DNA of 64,000 nt, from contig NZ_JAIUIE010000001.1 of NCBI RefSeq assembly GCF_020165495.1, positions 1 through 64,000 of the forward strand. The letters are read 5' to 3'. Source of the DNA: Mesorhizobium sp. BR1-1-16 (GTDB lineage: Bacteria > Pseudomonadota > Alphaproteobacteria > Rhizobiales > Kaistiaceae). Made by a program: the position numbers and the translations under genes. This document shows positions 54,713-63,693 of this stretch, one piece after another. A model generated the notes under the pieces. That model searched no databases and was not told where the DNA came from. It worked only from the letters and a program-made list of their open reading frames with translations. Each line of letters opens with the position of its first letter. Position 1 is the first letter of the stretch.

Positions 54713-56182
54713 TCATCGCTGCAGACGAAGCCCGATCGTGGCTGTCGTGGTCGGATAGCTGCCGCCCTCGACTGCGCTGGCGAAATATTGCTGCTCGAGA
54801 CGACCGACGATCCAGGCTTCGCGGTTCAGCTTCCAGGTGCCCTGGATGCCGGCTTCATAAGTGATCTCGTTCACGTCGGCGTCGATATAATGCTGGTGCT
54901 GCCAGCCGACATCCGCCGCGAGCGTGAAGTTGCGACGAACATAGCGTTCCACCGAAAGGCCGAGATCGTAGACGATGGTGCTGGACGCATTGATGTCGGT
55001 CGCGGGGTCGACGTAAGTCGCTGCGACAAAGGCGACCTGGGTCAGCGGCGAGGGCGACCAGATCAACGAGGCGTCGATGGTCGGCAGGTCGAAGGGCGCA
55101 AACCGCGAATCGTCGTAGGTTTCGTGCCTCCAGCCGAGCGCGATCTCGCCCTTGAGGATCGGATCGGCCGAATAGGCAATGCCGCCGCGCAGCGTGATGC
55201 CGCGACTGTTGCGGCTGTAGCCGGAGGGATCGTTCGGATTTTCGAAGAGCCGGTTGGAAATCTCAGCCTCGACGAAGGGTGCGATGGTCGGTGTCCACTG
55301 ATAGCCGATGCGGGCCGCGGTGTTGATCAGCGTGTTGTCGAGATAGGCTTGCGTCACCGCGACGTTGTCGACCTGAAGCGGGTCGTAGCCGGTGTAGGTT
55401 GCCGTGCCTCGCAATTGCAGGACGGTTCGCCCGACGCTGCCATCAAGCGTTGCGCCGGCGTCGTAGGTGTTGATGCCAGGCGGGTTCTGGACACCCTCGG
55501 GATAGCCGAACTGGCTGCTCGATTGGGTGTCGTAGATGTAGTCCGCCTTCAGCCTCAGCGCCCAGTCGCGTGGCAGGTCGATCCGGCCGTTGGCCTCGAC
55601 ATAGAGGTTGGAATCGGGCTTGACGCTCGTGTCGGTGAAATACTCGTAGTCACCTTTCAGGCGAAACTGGAATTCGTTCGAGGCCCAGTCGGACTTCAAA
55701 AGGATGTCCGGTGCGATGGTGAGCGTGCCCGAGGGTCCGCCTGTCGAGGATTGCGCCGCGTTCGAGGTATAGCCGCCCCTAAGTTCCACCGCCGGCAACA
55801 GGATGAAGCTGCCCACGCGGATGCCGGTTGGATCATAAGCCGTCTCGTCGCGCGCATCGGACGTCTTGCTGCGCTTGGCGGGGCCATCGTCCTCATTGCC
55901 GGTCACGGGCTGCACGCCTTGCACGCGCGTGACCTTGCCATCTTCTGCCAGATCGGGGGTGGTTGTCGTCAGGTTGTCGTCGGTGGCGTCGATGCCCTGC
56001 TGGTTCGAAATCTCGACCGGCTGGCCGGAATCGGTGCCGCGCAGCGAGGAGAAATCGTCGCTGGTGTCGAAGGCTATGCCCGGCCCGCTGCCGTTCGCGA
56101 CGCTTTGCGCGCGCGCCGCCGACATCGGTGCAAGCGCCGCGATCAGCGTCGCCGACAGAAGGGTCCGGTGGATGACGCGCAT
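54713..56182 (-). CDS. Outer-membrane beta-barrel protein (BBP2-like)
   Basis: A 489-residue protein: signal peptide ending SAARAQ (about residue 26), a 90-residue polar N-terminal stretch, then a barrel with alternating strands such as LKGDYEYFTDTSVK and LRLKADYIYDTQ and a terminal strand ATIGLRLQR. The pattern fits the PF10082-type putative barrels. Role unknown; neighbours (MarR, kdsD) suggest envelope function but do not prove it. Confidence 0.82.
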   Translation of the reverse strand: MRVIHRTLLSATLIAALAPMSAARAQSVANGSGPGIAFDTSDDFSSLRGTDSGQPVEISNQQGIDATDDNLTTTTPDLAEDGKVTRVQGVQPVTGNEDDGPAKRSKTSDARDETAYDPTGIRVGSFILLPAVELRGGYTSNAAQSSTGGPSGTLTIAPDILLKSDWASNEFQFRLKGDYEYFTDTSVKPDSNLYVEANGRIDLPRDWALRLKADYIYDTQSSSQFGYPEGVQNPPGINTYDAGATLDGSVGRTVLQLRGTATYTGYDPLQVDNVAVTQAYLDNTLINTAARIGYQWTPTIAPFVEAEISNRLFENPNDPSGYSRNSRGITLRGGIAYSADPILKGEIALGWRHETYDDSRFAPFDLPTIDASLIWSPSPLTQVAFVAATYVDPATDINASSTIVYDLGLSVERYVRRNFTLAADVGWQHQHYIDADVNEITYEAGIQGTWKLNREAWIVGRLEQQYFASAVEGGSYPTTTATIGLRLQR

Positions 56183-56366
56183 CGGCCTTGTCGTGTCCTT
56201 GCCAGCACGGCTTCAGGCCACTCCCGGCCCGGCTTTATGGTTTCCGAAATGTAAACGGGCTTGGTTAAGAGAAGGTTGTCATGGGCGCTTTCCAGCGGCT
56301 GGCGATTTTCGCCGGCGCGCGTGCTACACGATCGCTTCGATGAACGGGTTGAGTGCGGAGAACGGC

Positions 56367-57395
56367 ATGGGTTCCGAGCGACAAGGCACCAAAGCGGGCG
56401 AGGATCAGACGCCCGGTGAGGCGCCGGCCATCGACGCGGTCGCTTCGGCACTCCGCACGGTCGCGAGCGAGCAGGCCGGCCTTGCCGAACTGGCGCGGGC
56501 GCTGGCCGGCGATCTCGCGGCGGATTTCGCCGCCGTCGTAAGTCTGATCCGCGCCGCGAAGGGCCGTGTCGTCGTTACCGGCGTCGGCAAGAGCGGCCAT
56601 GTCGGCGTCAAGATCGCGGCAACGCTGGCCTCGACCGGCACACCCGCCTTTTTCGTCCATGCCGCGGAGGCGAGCCATGGCGATCTCGGCATGGTCGCGG
56701 CGGCGGACGATGTCATCCTGGCGCTATCCTGGTCGGGGGAGACTGCCGAGCTGCGGCCAATCGTCGAATATGCCGGTCGCTTCAGGAACCCGCTCGTCGC
56801 GATCACCGCCAACCCGGAAAGTTCGCTTGCCCGTCACGCGAGCCATGTCCTTCTGCTTCCACGCGCCGAGGAGGCCTGCCCGCATGGCCTGGCGCCGACG
56901 ACCTCGGCGGTGATGCAGCTTGCGCTCGGCGATGCGCTCGCCATCGCTCTCCTCGAGGCGCATGGCTTCACGGCGCAGGATTTTCGTCTGTTCCATCCCG
57001 GCGGCAAGCTCGGCGCCAGCCTGCATTTCGTCACCGCGGTGATGCATGCGGGGGAGGCGATGCCGCTCGCGCCGCTGGGGACGCTGATGGGCGATGCGAT
57101 CGGCGAAATGTCGGCGAAGCGTTTCGGCTGCGTCGGCATCGTCGATGGCGCGAACCGCCTGGTCGGCATCGTCACCGATGGCGATCTCCGCCGTCACATC
57201 GGTCCCGACCTCCTGTCGCGCCCGGTCGAGGCCGTGATGACCCGCGCCCCGAAGACGATCCCGCCCGACATGCTGGTCGGCACCGCGATCGATCTCCTCA
57301 ACACGACGCGGATCACCGCCTTCTTCGTGGTCGAGGATGGCCGCCCGCTCGGCATCCTGCACATGCATGATCTCTTGCGGATCGGTGTCGCCTGA
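56367..57395 (+). CDS. kdsD: Arabinose-5-phosphate isomerase
   Basis: A 342-residue KdsD/KpsF enzyme that converts ribulose 5-phosphate to arabinose 5-phosphate for KDO in lipopolysaccharide. SIS domain with VVVTGVGKSGHVGVKIAATL and AEASHGDLGM, then two CBS domains. The ATG at 56367 has GGAG seven bases upstream; the ATG at 56340 lacks a site and adds nine residues. It diverges from the barrel gene and converges on the drug pump. Confidence 0.93.
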   Translation: MGSERQGTKAGEDQTPGEAPAIDAVASALRTVASEQAGLAELARALAGDLAADFAAVVSLIRAAKGRVVVTGVGKSGHVGVKIAATLASTGTPAFFVHAAEASHGDLGMVAAADDVILALSWSGETAELRPIVEYAGRFRNPLVAITANPESSLARHASHVLLLPRAEEACPHGLAPTTSAVMQLALGDALAIALLEAHGFTAQDFRLFHPGGKLGASLHFVTAVMHAGEAMPLAPLGTLMGDAIGEMSAKRFGCVGIVDGANRLVGIVTDGDLRRHIGPDLLSRPVEAVMTRAPKTIPPDMLVGTAIDLLNTTRITAFFVVEDGRPLGILHMHDLLRIGVA

Positions 57396-57418
57396 GACGG
57401 ATCAGCGTCGCTGCGAAC

Positions 57419-58903
57419 TCAGTCGAGCACCACCGTCGTCGGGCGCTCGCCACCGCGCAGCGGCCGCTCCTCCATCAGGAGCAGCAGCAAGAAGGAGATG
57501 ATGATGCAGCCCGTCGCTGCGGCGAAGATCCCGCGGAAGGCGTCGGCGAGCGAGATGCTGGACCCGGCGCTGGCGATGAGGCTCTCGACGGAAACGCCGC
57601 CGGTCGCGCCGACGCCGGCCAGGAAGATGGCGCCGAACGTCGCCACCAGGATGGCACTGCCGAGGGCGCGCATGAAGTTCACCGTGCCGGTGGCCGTGCC
57701 CATGTGATGCGGCGCGACCGCGTTCTGCACCGCGACGACGGTGACTGGAAACAGCGTGCCGAGCCCGGCACCGACGACGACAAGCACGATCTCCATGCCG
57801 AACATCGGCAGTTGCCCCGCCGTGACCGTGAGGACGATCATCGCGAGTATGCTGATCGAGAGGCCGATCATCGGCGCCCGCTTGTAATGGCGCACGCGGG
57901 CCATGATCAGGCCGGACGTCTGCGCGCCCGCAACGGTACCGACCGAGAGCGGGATGAGTGCAAAGCCGGACGCGGCGGCGTTCATATGCAGCACCGACTG
58001 GAAGAACAGCGGCAAATAGATCGAGAGCCCGACCATGGTGCCGATGCCGAAGAAGCCGGCCAGCGTCGCGCTGGCGACGACGCGGTCGCCGAGGACGCCG
58101 AGCGGCAGGAACGGCTCCGGCGCCGTCATCAGCCGATAGGCGAACAGCGCCCACGCGACGATCGAACCGGCGAGGAGGCCGATAATCTCGCGTGACGACC
58201 AGGGATAGATCACCCCGCCCCAGCTCAGCGCCAGCAGCAGCAGCACGGCCGCCAGCACCAGGAGCCCGGCACCGGCATAGTCGAGCTTGTGGGCGCGCTC
58301 ATGCCGCGGAAGCTTCTTCAGTGCGTTATAGGTCATGAAGAAGGCGAGCGCGCCGAGCGGCACGTTGATCCAGAAGATCGCTGCCCAACCGACCGATTGC
58401 GAGATAATGCCGCCGAGCACCGGCCCCGCGACGCTCGACAGCGCGAAGACGATGCCGAAATAGCCCATGTAGCGTGACCGCTCCTTGGGGGAGACGGCGT
58501 CGGCCGTGATGGTCTGCGCCAGCGAAATCAGCCCGCCGCCGCCGAGGCCCTGCACGAAACGGGCGACGATGAGCGCGAACATGCTCGGCGCCAGCGCGCA
58601 GGCGATCGACCCGATGATGAAGATGACGATGGCAGCGAGCAGCGTCGTCCGGCGGCCATGGATGTCGCTGATCTTGCCATAGAGCGGCGTCGCAGCCGTG
58701 GACGACAGCAAATAGGCCGTCACCACCCACGAGATGTTCTGGAGATCGCCGAGTTCACGTCCGATCGTCGGCAGCGCCGTTGCGACGATCGTCTGGTCGA
58801 GCGCGGCGAGAAACATCGCCAGCATGATCCCGATGATGATGGTTCGAACGGTGGCGTGGTCGAGCGGCGCGGGTTCGGCCCGGGTCGAGACGGAAGCATC
58901 CAT
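57419..58903 (-). CDS. MFS multidrug efflux transporter (DHA2, MDR type)
   Basis: A 494-residue transporter with about 14 helices. The first helix carries the drug-pump motif LAALDQTIVATALPTIGREL and the loop motif GKISDIHGRRTTLL lies between helices 2 and 3. It lies downstream of emrAB on the same strand, separated by a strong hairpin, and may be expressed separately. Likely exports hydrophobic drugs or fatty acids; substrate unknown. Confidence 0.9.
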   Translation of the reverse strand: MDASVSTRAEPAPLDHATVRTIIIGIMLAMFLAALDQTIVATALPTIGRELGDLQNISWVVTAYLLSSTAATPLYGKISDIHGRRTTLLAAIVIFIIGSIACALAPSMFALIVARFVQGLGGGGLISLAQTITADAVSPKERSRYMGYFGIVFALSSVAGPVLGGIISQSVGWAAIFWINVPLGALAFFMTYNALKKLPRHERAHKLDYAGAGLLVLAAVLLLLALSWGGVIYPWSSREIIGLLAGSIVAWALFAYRLMTAPEPFLPLGVLGDRVVASATLAGFFGIGTMVGLSIYLPLFFQSVLHMNAAASGFALIPLSVGTVAGAQTSGLIMARVRHYKRAPMIGLSISILAMIVLTVTAGQLPMFGMEIVLVVVGAGLGTLFPVTVVAVQNAVAPHHMGTATGTVNFMRALGSAILVATFGAIFLAGVGATGGVSVESLIASAGSSISLADAFRGIFAAATGCIIISFLLLLLMEERPLRGGERPTTVVLD

Positions 58904-59011
58904 GAAATGGCCATGTTGATTGGGGCCGTCATGCCCTGACGGGGCAGGCGGCCGAGGACAGTCCGTAAGGACACCGAATATTAGCGCGCTGGGCCCGTCA
59001 TCTCAATGCGG

Positions 59012-59039
59012 AGCGGCCGAACTTTGTCGTTCGGCCGCT
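59012..59039. terminator. Strong hairpin between two efflux genes
   Basis: Perfect eleven-base stem AGCGGCCGAAC/GTTCGGCCGCT with loop TTTGTC, in the gap between the EmrB-like gene and the second pump. No T-run follows on the minus strand. A terminator or a stability element. Confidence 0.45.
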
Positions 59040-59060
59040 ACTTCGTGCATGCGTGCCACA

Positions 59061-60629
59061 TCAATGGCCGCCGCCGCCGCCCGCCGCGGCCCGTGCCGCC
59101 GGCTTCTGCGCCAAAGGAACGAGCAGGACGATCGCGGCGAAGAGCACCGCGAGCACGAGGAAGACGTCCGAAAACGCCATCACGAGCGCCTCGCGCTTGG
59201 CCGACTGCGTGATCATCTGCAGCGCCGCGAGTTCCGCGTTAGAGCCAAGGGCCGAGAAGCCGCGGCTCAGGGCAGCGAAGCGCTCGGTCGCAGCCGTGCT
59301 GCTCCAGGTGACGGTTTCGTGCAGGCGGGCGATGTGCAGGTCCCAACGGTCGTTGAGCAGCGTCGTGATCACGGCGAGGCCGACCGCGCCGCCAAGATTG
59401 CGGGTCAGGTTGAAAAGGCCGGAAGCATTCTTGATCCGCTCAGGCGGCAGGGTTCCAAGCGCCAGCATCGAAACCGGGATCATCGACGTCATCAGCGCGA
59501 CACCGCGCAGCGCCTGCGGAATGAAGAGCTCCGTGAAGGCCCAGTCCTTGGTGATCGGCACCAGTTCGAGGCAGGAAAACGCGAACAGCGACAATCCGGC
59601 GGCCATCATCACGCGGGGATCGAGGCGCTGCGCCAGATTGCCCGCGATCGGCGCCGTGATCATCATGAAGATGCCGGTGACGAACATCGTCTCGCCGATC
59701 TGCAGCGAATCATAGCCGCGCACGCGCGCCAGATAGACCGGATAGAGATAGACGAGGCCATAGAGGCCGACGCCCAGCATGAACGAGAACAGCGACCCGG
59801 TCGCGAAATTGCGGTTGTTGAAGGCCCGGACGTCGACGATCGGCTCCTTCGCCGTCAGGACGCGCCAGAAGAAGGCGATGCCGGCGACGACAGCGACGAT
59901 GGCCAGGATGGCGATCGACTCGTCCTGGAACCAGTCATTGGCCGACCCCTCCTCGAGCACATATTCAAGGCTGCCGAGAAAGGCCGCGAGTGTCGCAAGC
60001 CCGAAATAGTCGAAATGGTCGAGCAGCTTGAGGTTTGGCTTGTCCCAGTCGACGCAGGTGAGGACGCCGATGGTGACGGCGATGCCCGGCAGGACATTGA
60101 CGAGGAACAGCCAGTGCCAGGAAAACAGGTTGGTGAGATAGCCGCCGATGGTCGGGCCAATGGTTGGCGCGAGCGTCGCGATCAGTCCGACGATCGCCGA
60201 AACCATGGCCTGACGGTTCTTCGGGAAGATCGTGAAGGCGGCCGCGAACACCGACGGGATCATGCCGCCGCCGATGAAGCCCTGCAGGCCGCGCCAGATG
60301 ATCATCTCGGTGATCGTGTTCGCGGTCGAACAGCCGATCGAGGTGATGGCGAAACCGCCGGCCGCGATGGCGAACAGATACCGCGTCGAGAGCGCCCGTC
60401 CGAGGAAGCCGGACAGCGGAATCATCACGATCTCGGCGATGAGGTAGGCGGTCTGGACCCAGGAAACCTCGGACGAGGACGCCGAGAGGCCGGCCTGGAT
60501 CTCTGCCAGCGAGGACGAAACGATCTGGATGTCGAGAATCGCCATGAACATGCCGACGCACATGGCGACGAAGCCGAGGATGCGGCGCGGCGTCATCACG
60601 GGCTGTTCGAATGCTGCTGGTCCGGCCAT
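59061..60629 (-). CDS. emrB: EmrB/QacA-type multidrug efflux transporter
   Basis: A 522-residue DHA2 transporter with about 14 helices: MAILDIQIVSSSLAEIQAGL in the first and GFLGRALSTRYLFAI between helices 2 and 3. The ATG at 60629 has a GGAG site eight bases upstream. It follows the membrane-fusion gene by 176 bases that contain a strong stem-loop; together they form an EmrAB-like tripartite pump. Confidence 0.92.
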   Translation of the reverse strand: MAGPAAFEQPVMTPRRILGFVAMCVGMFMAILDIQIVSSSLAEIQAGLSASSSEVSWVQTAYLIAEIVMIPLSGFLGRALSTRYLFAIAAGGFAITSIGCSTANTITEMIIWRGLQGFIGGGMIPSVFAAAFTIFPKNRQAMVSAIVGLIATLAPTIGPTIGGYLTNLFSWHWLFLVNVLPGIAVTIGVLTCVDWDKPNLKLLDHFDYFGLATLAAFLGSLEYVLEEGSANDWFQDESIAILAIVAVVAGIAFFWRVLTAKEPIVDVRAFNNRNFATGSLFSFMLGVGLYGLVYLYPVYLARVRGYDSLQIGETMFVTGIFMMITAPIAGNLAQRLDPRVMMAAGLSLFAFSCLELVPITKDWAFTELFIPQALRGVALMTSMIPVSMLALGTLPPERIKNASGLFNLTRNLGGAVGLAVITTLLNDRWDLHIARLHETVTWSSTAATERFAALSRGFSALGSNAELAALQMITQSAKREALVMAFSDVFLVLAVLFAAIVLLVPLAQKPAARAAAGGGGGH

Positions 60630-60705
60630 GGCAGGCGCTCCGGAATTCGCGTCGGCGGTCGGCGAGCGGCCTTTCCGGCGTTCTTGTGAACGGTTTGTCA
60701 AAGTC

Positions 60706-60754
60706 GAGAGGGGAAACAGCCGCCGGGGTAGGGACCGCGGATGTTTCCCCTCTC
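60706..60754. repeat. 13-bp perfect inverted repeat in the emrA-emrB gap
   Basis: Arms GAGAGGGGAAACA and TGTTTCCCCTCTC are exact reverse complements around 23 bases that can form a small CCGC/GCGG stem. Two more small hairpins follow at 60761-60772 and 60783-60796. No terminal T-run. It could stabilise or attenuate the transcript between the two genes, or be a small palindromic repeat element. Confidence 0.6.
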
Positions 60755-60805
60755 CTTTACCTCCCGGGGGAGGGTCTCGCTTCCTCCCGCAGGAGGATTC
60801 TCGCG

Positions 60806-62038
60806 TCAGTTGGCGACGGCGCCCTGTCCGGTGCGCTTGTCGATCTCGACGGTGACAGAAAGACCGGGGCGCAGTGCTCCGCCGGCGATAGCCGATGCCG
60901 GCACAGCGATGCGAACCGGCACGCGCTGCGTGATCTTGGTGAAGTTGCCGGTCGCGTTGTCGGGCGGCAGCAGGCTGAACACCGAGCCGGATGCCGGCGC
61001 CACGCTCACCACCTTGCCGTCGAAGCCCTCGCCGTCGGCGGCATCGACGGTGACATGGGCGACCGCGCCCGGCCGGATTCCGGCGAGCTGCGTCTCTTTG
61101 AAGTTCGCGTCAATATAGACTTCGGTCAGCGGCACCAGAGCCAGCAGACGCTGGCCCGCGGCGACGAACTCGCCTGGCTGAACCGCGCGATTGCCGACGA
61201 CGCCATCGAAGGGCGCGCGGACGATCGTGCGGTCGAGATCGAGCTTCCGCTGGTCGAGCGCGGTGCGATACTGGTCGAGCTGGCGTTCGGCTTCAACGCG
61301 CTGGGCGGTCAGCACATCGACATTGGCCTCGGCAGATGCGAGGCCCGCCTTGGCCGCTTCGACCGCGGCTGCGGCTTTGTCGTTGGTCGCCTTGGCCTGG
61401 TCGACGGACTGCTTGCTGGCGAACTGGCTCGCATTGAGCTGCGTCGCGCGATTGAAATCGGCAACTGCCAGCTCACGGTCAGCATCGGCCGACGTAATCG
61501 ACGCCTTGGCCTGATCGACGGCGGTCTTCGCGGCGGCAATCTGCTTGTCGATGCGGTCAAGCGCGGCCTGCTGCGAGGCAATCTGGTCCTCGGCCGCCGT
61601 GATGGCGACCTTCTGATCCGAATCGTCCAGATAGACGAGCGGATCGCCGGCCTTGACGGAGGCGTTGTCGACCGCGGTCACATTGGCGACATAGCCGGCA
61701 ATGCGCGGCGCCACCACGGACGAATCGGCGCCGACATAGGCGTCGTCGGTCGAGACCATGAAGCGTCCGGTCGTCCACCATTCATGGCCGTAATAGCTGC
61801 CGGCGACGATCGCGACCAACGCAACGGCGCCAAGAATGAAGCGGCGCCGTCCGCCCTTTGCCGGCGGCTTCGTGGCCGGCGCAGGCGGCTGCTGCGCGAC
61901 GGGCGCGGCGGCAGGCTCATGGACGGGGGGCGCCGCGGGCGTGGGGGAAGTCGGTGCTTCGGCAGTCTTACGTTGCACGGGTGCCAGATCGCTCGATCCG
62001 GTATCTCCGGCGTCCTCGACGAGGGCGATTTTGGCCAT
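60806..62038 (-). CDS. emrA: EmrA-type membrane fusion protein
   Basis: A 410-residue HlyD-family protein: polar Pro/Ala-rich N-terminal tail (about residues 15-60), one membrane helix (RRFILGAVALVAIVAGSYYG), a biotinyl-like domain, a long coiled coil of alternating Ala/Glu/Lys residues, and a beta-barrel with RTIVRAPFDGVVGNRAVQPG. It links the EmrB pump to an outer-membrane channel. The ATG at 62038 has AAGGAG seven bases upstream. It is first in the operon and faces a TetR gene. Confidence 0.92.
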   Translation of the reverse strand: MAKIALVEDAGDTGSSDLAPVQRKTAEAPTSPTPAAPPVHEPAAAPVAQQPPAPATKPPAKGGRRRFILGAVALVAIVAGSYYGHEWWTTGRFMVSTDDAYVGADSSVVAPRIAGYVANVTAVDNASVKAGDPLVYLDDSDQKVAITAAEDQIASQQAALDRIDKQIAAAKTAVDQAKASITSADADRELAVADFNRATQLNASQFASKQSVDQAKATNDKAAAAVEAAKAGLASAEANVDVLTAQRVEAERQLDQYRTALDQRKLDLDRTIVRAPFDGVVGNRAVQPGEFVAAGQRLLALVPLTEVYIDANFKETQLAGIRPGAVAHVTVDAADGEGFDGKVVSVAPASGSVFSLLPPDNATGNFTKITQRVPVRIAVPASAIAGGALRPGLSVTVEIDKRTGQGAVAN

Positions 62039-62062
62039 GGCCCGCTCCTTGAAGAAAGTCAT

Positions 62063-62081
62063 TGACCGAACGGTTCGGTCA
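62063..62081. promoter_or_regulatory. TetR operator copy 1
   Basis: The 19-base TGACCGAACGGTTCGGTCA is a perfect palindrome (nine, centre G, nine) just upstream of emrA. Its symmetric layout and position between a TetR gene and the pump it faces make it the likely TetR site. Confidence 0.7.
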
Positions 62082-62089
62082 GTTGCGGC

Positions 62090-62120
62090 TTGATTTAGCG
62101 GAGCAGTACGCCTAAATCAA
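62090..62120. repeat. Inner inverted repeat between the two operators
   Basis: Nine-base arms TTGATTTAG and CTAAATCAA separated by 13 bases. They lie symmetrically between the two operator copies. The sequence may hold overlapping divergent promoters. Confidence 0.4.
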
Positions 62121-62124
62121 GATC

Positions 62125-62143
62125 GAACTGAACGGTTCGGTCA
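62125..62143. promoter_or_regulatory. TetR operator copy 2
   Basis: Sequence GAACTGAACGGTTCGGTCA matches the first copy in 16 of 19 positions, with the right half intact. It sits before the TetR gene and would serve autoregulation. Confidence 0.6.
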
Positions 62144-62239
62144 TTTTTTCTACGCAGCTGGCTCGTATGGCCTTCATCGCGGTTGGTGGGGGAGAATGTT
62201 TTTGCTAGCGTTGCGCACGATCAAAGCCGAATCCGCTCG

Positions 62240-62935
62240 ATGGACATCAATGGCCGCGAGTGCGGCAGAGAGGACAAGGACGTGATCAGTGCCGAAGCCG
62301 AGCTGATGGTCGGCGACCAGGGTGCCGCCGGACATGATCCGCGCAAGCGCAGGCAGATCCTGGACGGCGCGCGGGCCGTCTTTCTCGAAAAGGGCTTCGA
62401 CGCGGCGAGCATGAACGACATCGCCCGCGTCGCCGGGGTGTCCAAGGGGACGCTCTATGTCTATTTCGAGGATAAGGAGCATCTCTTCGTCGAACTGATC
62501 TCGACCGAGAAGCGCGAGGAACTGTTCAGCGTCATCCAGCTCGACCACGACAATCACGACGTCGTGGCGGTGTTGACGGATTGCGGAACGCGGCTCGTCG
62601 AGATCCTGACGCGGCCTTACTATGTGCGGGCGATGCGCACCGTGTTCTCGATCGTCAATCGCATGCCGGAGATCGGCGCGGAATTCTACGGCCGCGGCCC
62701 GGCGCTCTGCGCCGAGCAGATCGCGGCCTATCTTCAGACCCAGGCCAAAGCCGGTGTGCTGGAGATCGAGGACTACGAACTCGCGGCGTCGCAGTTCATG
62801 GAACTCGCCCAGACCGGCGTGCTCAAGAAGTTGCTCTTCGGCATCATCACGACGCCGGATCCCGAGGAAATCCGGCAGCGTGTCGCGCACGCAGTCGACT
62901 TTTTCATGAAGGTCTACCGCAAGCCGGCAGGCTGA
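62240..62935 (+). CDS. TetR-family regulator of the efflux operon
   Basis: A 231-residue TetR regulator with a long N-terminal tail (about 30 residues) before the helix-turn-helix DIARVAGVSKGTLYVYFEDK (about residues 59-78), then a helical ligand domain with PYYVRAMRTVFSIVNRMPEI. The ATG at 62240 is my choice; a GTG at 62183 lies close to the operator and has no ribosome site. Divergent from emrAB, with two palindromic operators between. Confidence 0.88.
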   Translation: MDINGRECGREDKDVISAEAELMVGDQGAAGHDPRKRRQILDGARAVFLEKGFDAASMNDIARVAGVSKGTLYVYFEDKEHLFVELISTEKREELFSVIQLDHDNHDVVAVLTDCGTRLVEILTRPYYVRAMRTVFSIVNRMPEIGAEFYGRGPALCAEQIAAYLQTQAKAGVLEIEDYELAASQFMELAQTGVLKKLLFGIITTPDPEEIRQRVAHAVDFFMKVYRKPAG

Positions 62936-62978
62936 TCGCTGCCGGATCTCCGGGACTGATGAAGGGCCGTCGCGCGCG

Positions 62979-63596
62979 TCAGCGCACGATCACCTTGGTG
63001 CCGACCGGCGTCCGTTCATAAAGATCGGAGACGTCATTATTGACCATGCGGATGCAGCCCGACGACACATTGTGGCCGATGGTCCACGGCTCGCTGGTGC
63101 CGTGGATGCGGAACATCGTGTCGCGGCCGCCGTCATAGAGATACATCGCCCGGGCGCCGAGCGGGTTCTGCGGGCCGCCCTTCATTGAGGCGGGCAGGAT
63201 GCGGCCCTTCTGCTTCTCGCGCTGGCGCATTTCCGGCGGTGGTGTCCAGGTGGGCCATTCCGCCTTGCGGCCAACCTTGACCTTGCCTTGCCAGCCGAAG
63301 CCTTCGCGGCCGACGCCGACGCCATAGCGCATCGCCCGGTTGCCGTCCTCGACGAGATAGAGGAACTTAGCGTCTGAATCGATGACGATCGTGCCCGGCG
63401 CCTCTTCGCTGACATAGCGCACACGCTGGCGCTTGTATTTTGCAGGAACGGCAGCGCCGGGAACCGCCTCGACGGGCTGGATGTCGAAGCCGCCTGAGAA
63501 CAGCTTGCGGAAAAACCCCTCGGCATGCGCATCGCCTGCCGTCAGCGTGATCGCGGCTGCCAGGGCAGCCATCCGAATCGTGTTCCAGCCAGCCAT
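62979..63596 (-). CDS. L,D-transpeptidase
   Basis: A 205-residue cell-wall enzyme (YkuD fold) that forms 3-3 peptidoglycan cross-links or attaches proteins to the wall. Signal peptide AALAAAITLTAGDAHAEG (cleaved near residue 25); catalytic motif FRIHGTSEPWTIGHNVSSGC plus IRMVNND at residues about 160-187, with the His and Cys intact. GGAGGG precedes the ATG. It is followed upstream by a close relative in the same direction. Confidence 0.93.
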   Translation of the reverse strand: MAGWNTIRMAALAAAITLTAGDAHAEGFFRKLFSGGFDIQPVEAVPGAAVPAKYKRQRVRYVSEEAPGTIVIDSDAKFLYLVEDGNRAMRYGVGVGREGFGWQGKVKVGRKAEWPTWTPPPEMRQREKQKGRILPASMKGGPQNPLGARAMYLYDGGRDTMFRIHGTSEPWTIGHNVSSGCIRMVNNDVSDLYERTPVGTKVIVR

Positions 63597-63659
63597 CGAA
63601 CCCTCCGTTTCTTGGTCTTCTACGCTGCCGGGTGAGAACCCGGCCGCGATCTGGACGAT

Positions 63660-63685
63660 AAAAAAGCCTGCCGGTCGCGGCAAGC
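63660..63685 (-). terminator. Rho-independent terminator of the upstream L,D-transpeptidase gene
   Basis: On the minus strand the stem GCTTGCCG/CGGCAGGC (one G-T pair) with loop CGAC is followed by TTTTTT. It begins nine bases after the stop of the rightmost gene and separates it from the next transpeptidase gene. Confidence 0.78.
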
Positions 63686-63693
63686 GACGCCGA

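Noticed and set aside
58920-60689. A 589-residue plus-strand frame
   Set aside because: Antisense to the EmrB-like gene, dominated by Arg/Asp/Glu/His with no hydrophobic core, a shadow frame.
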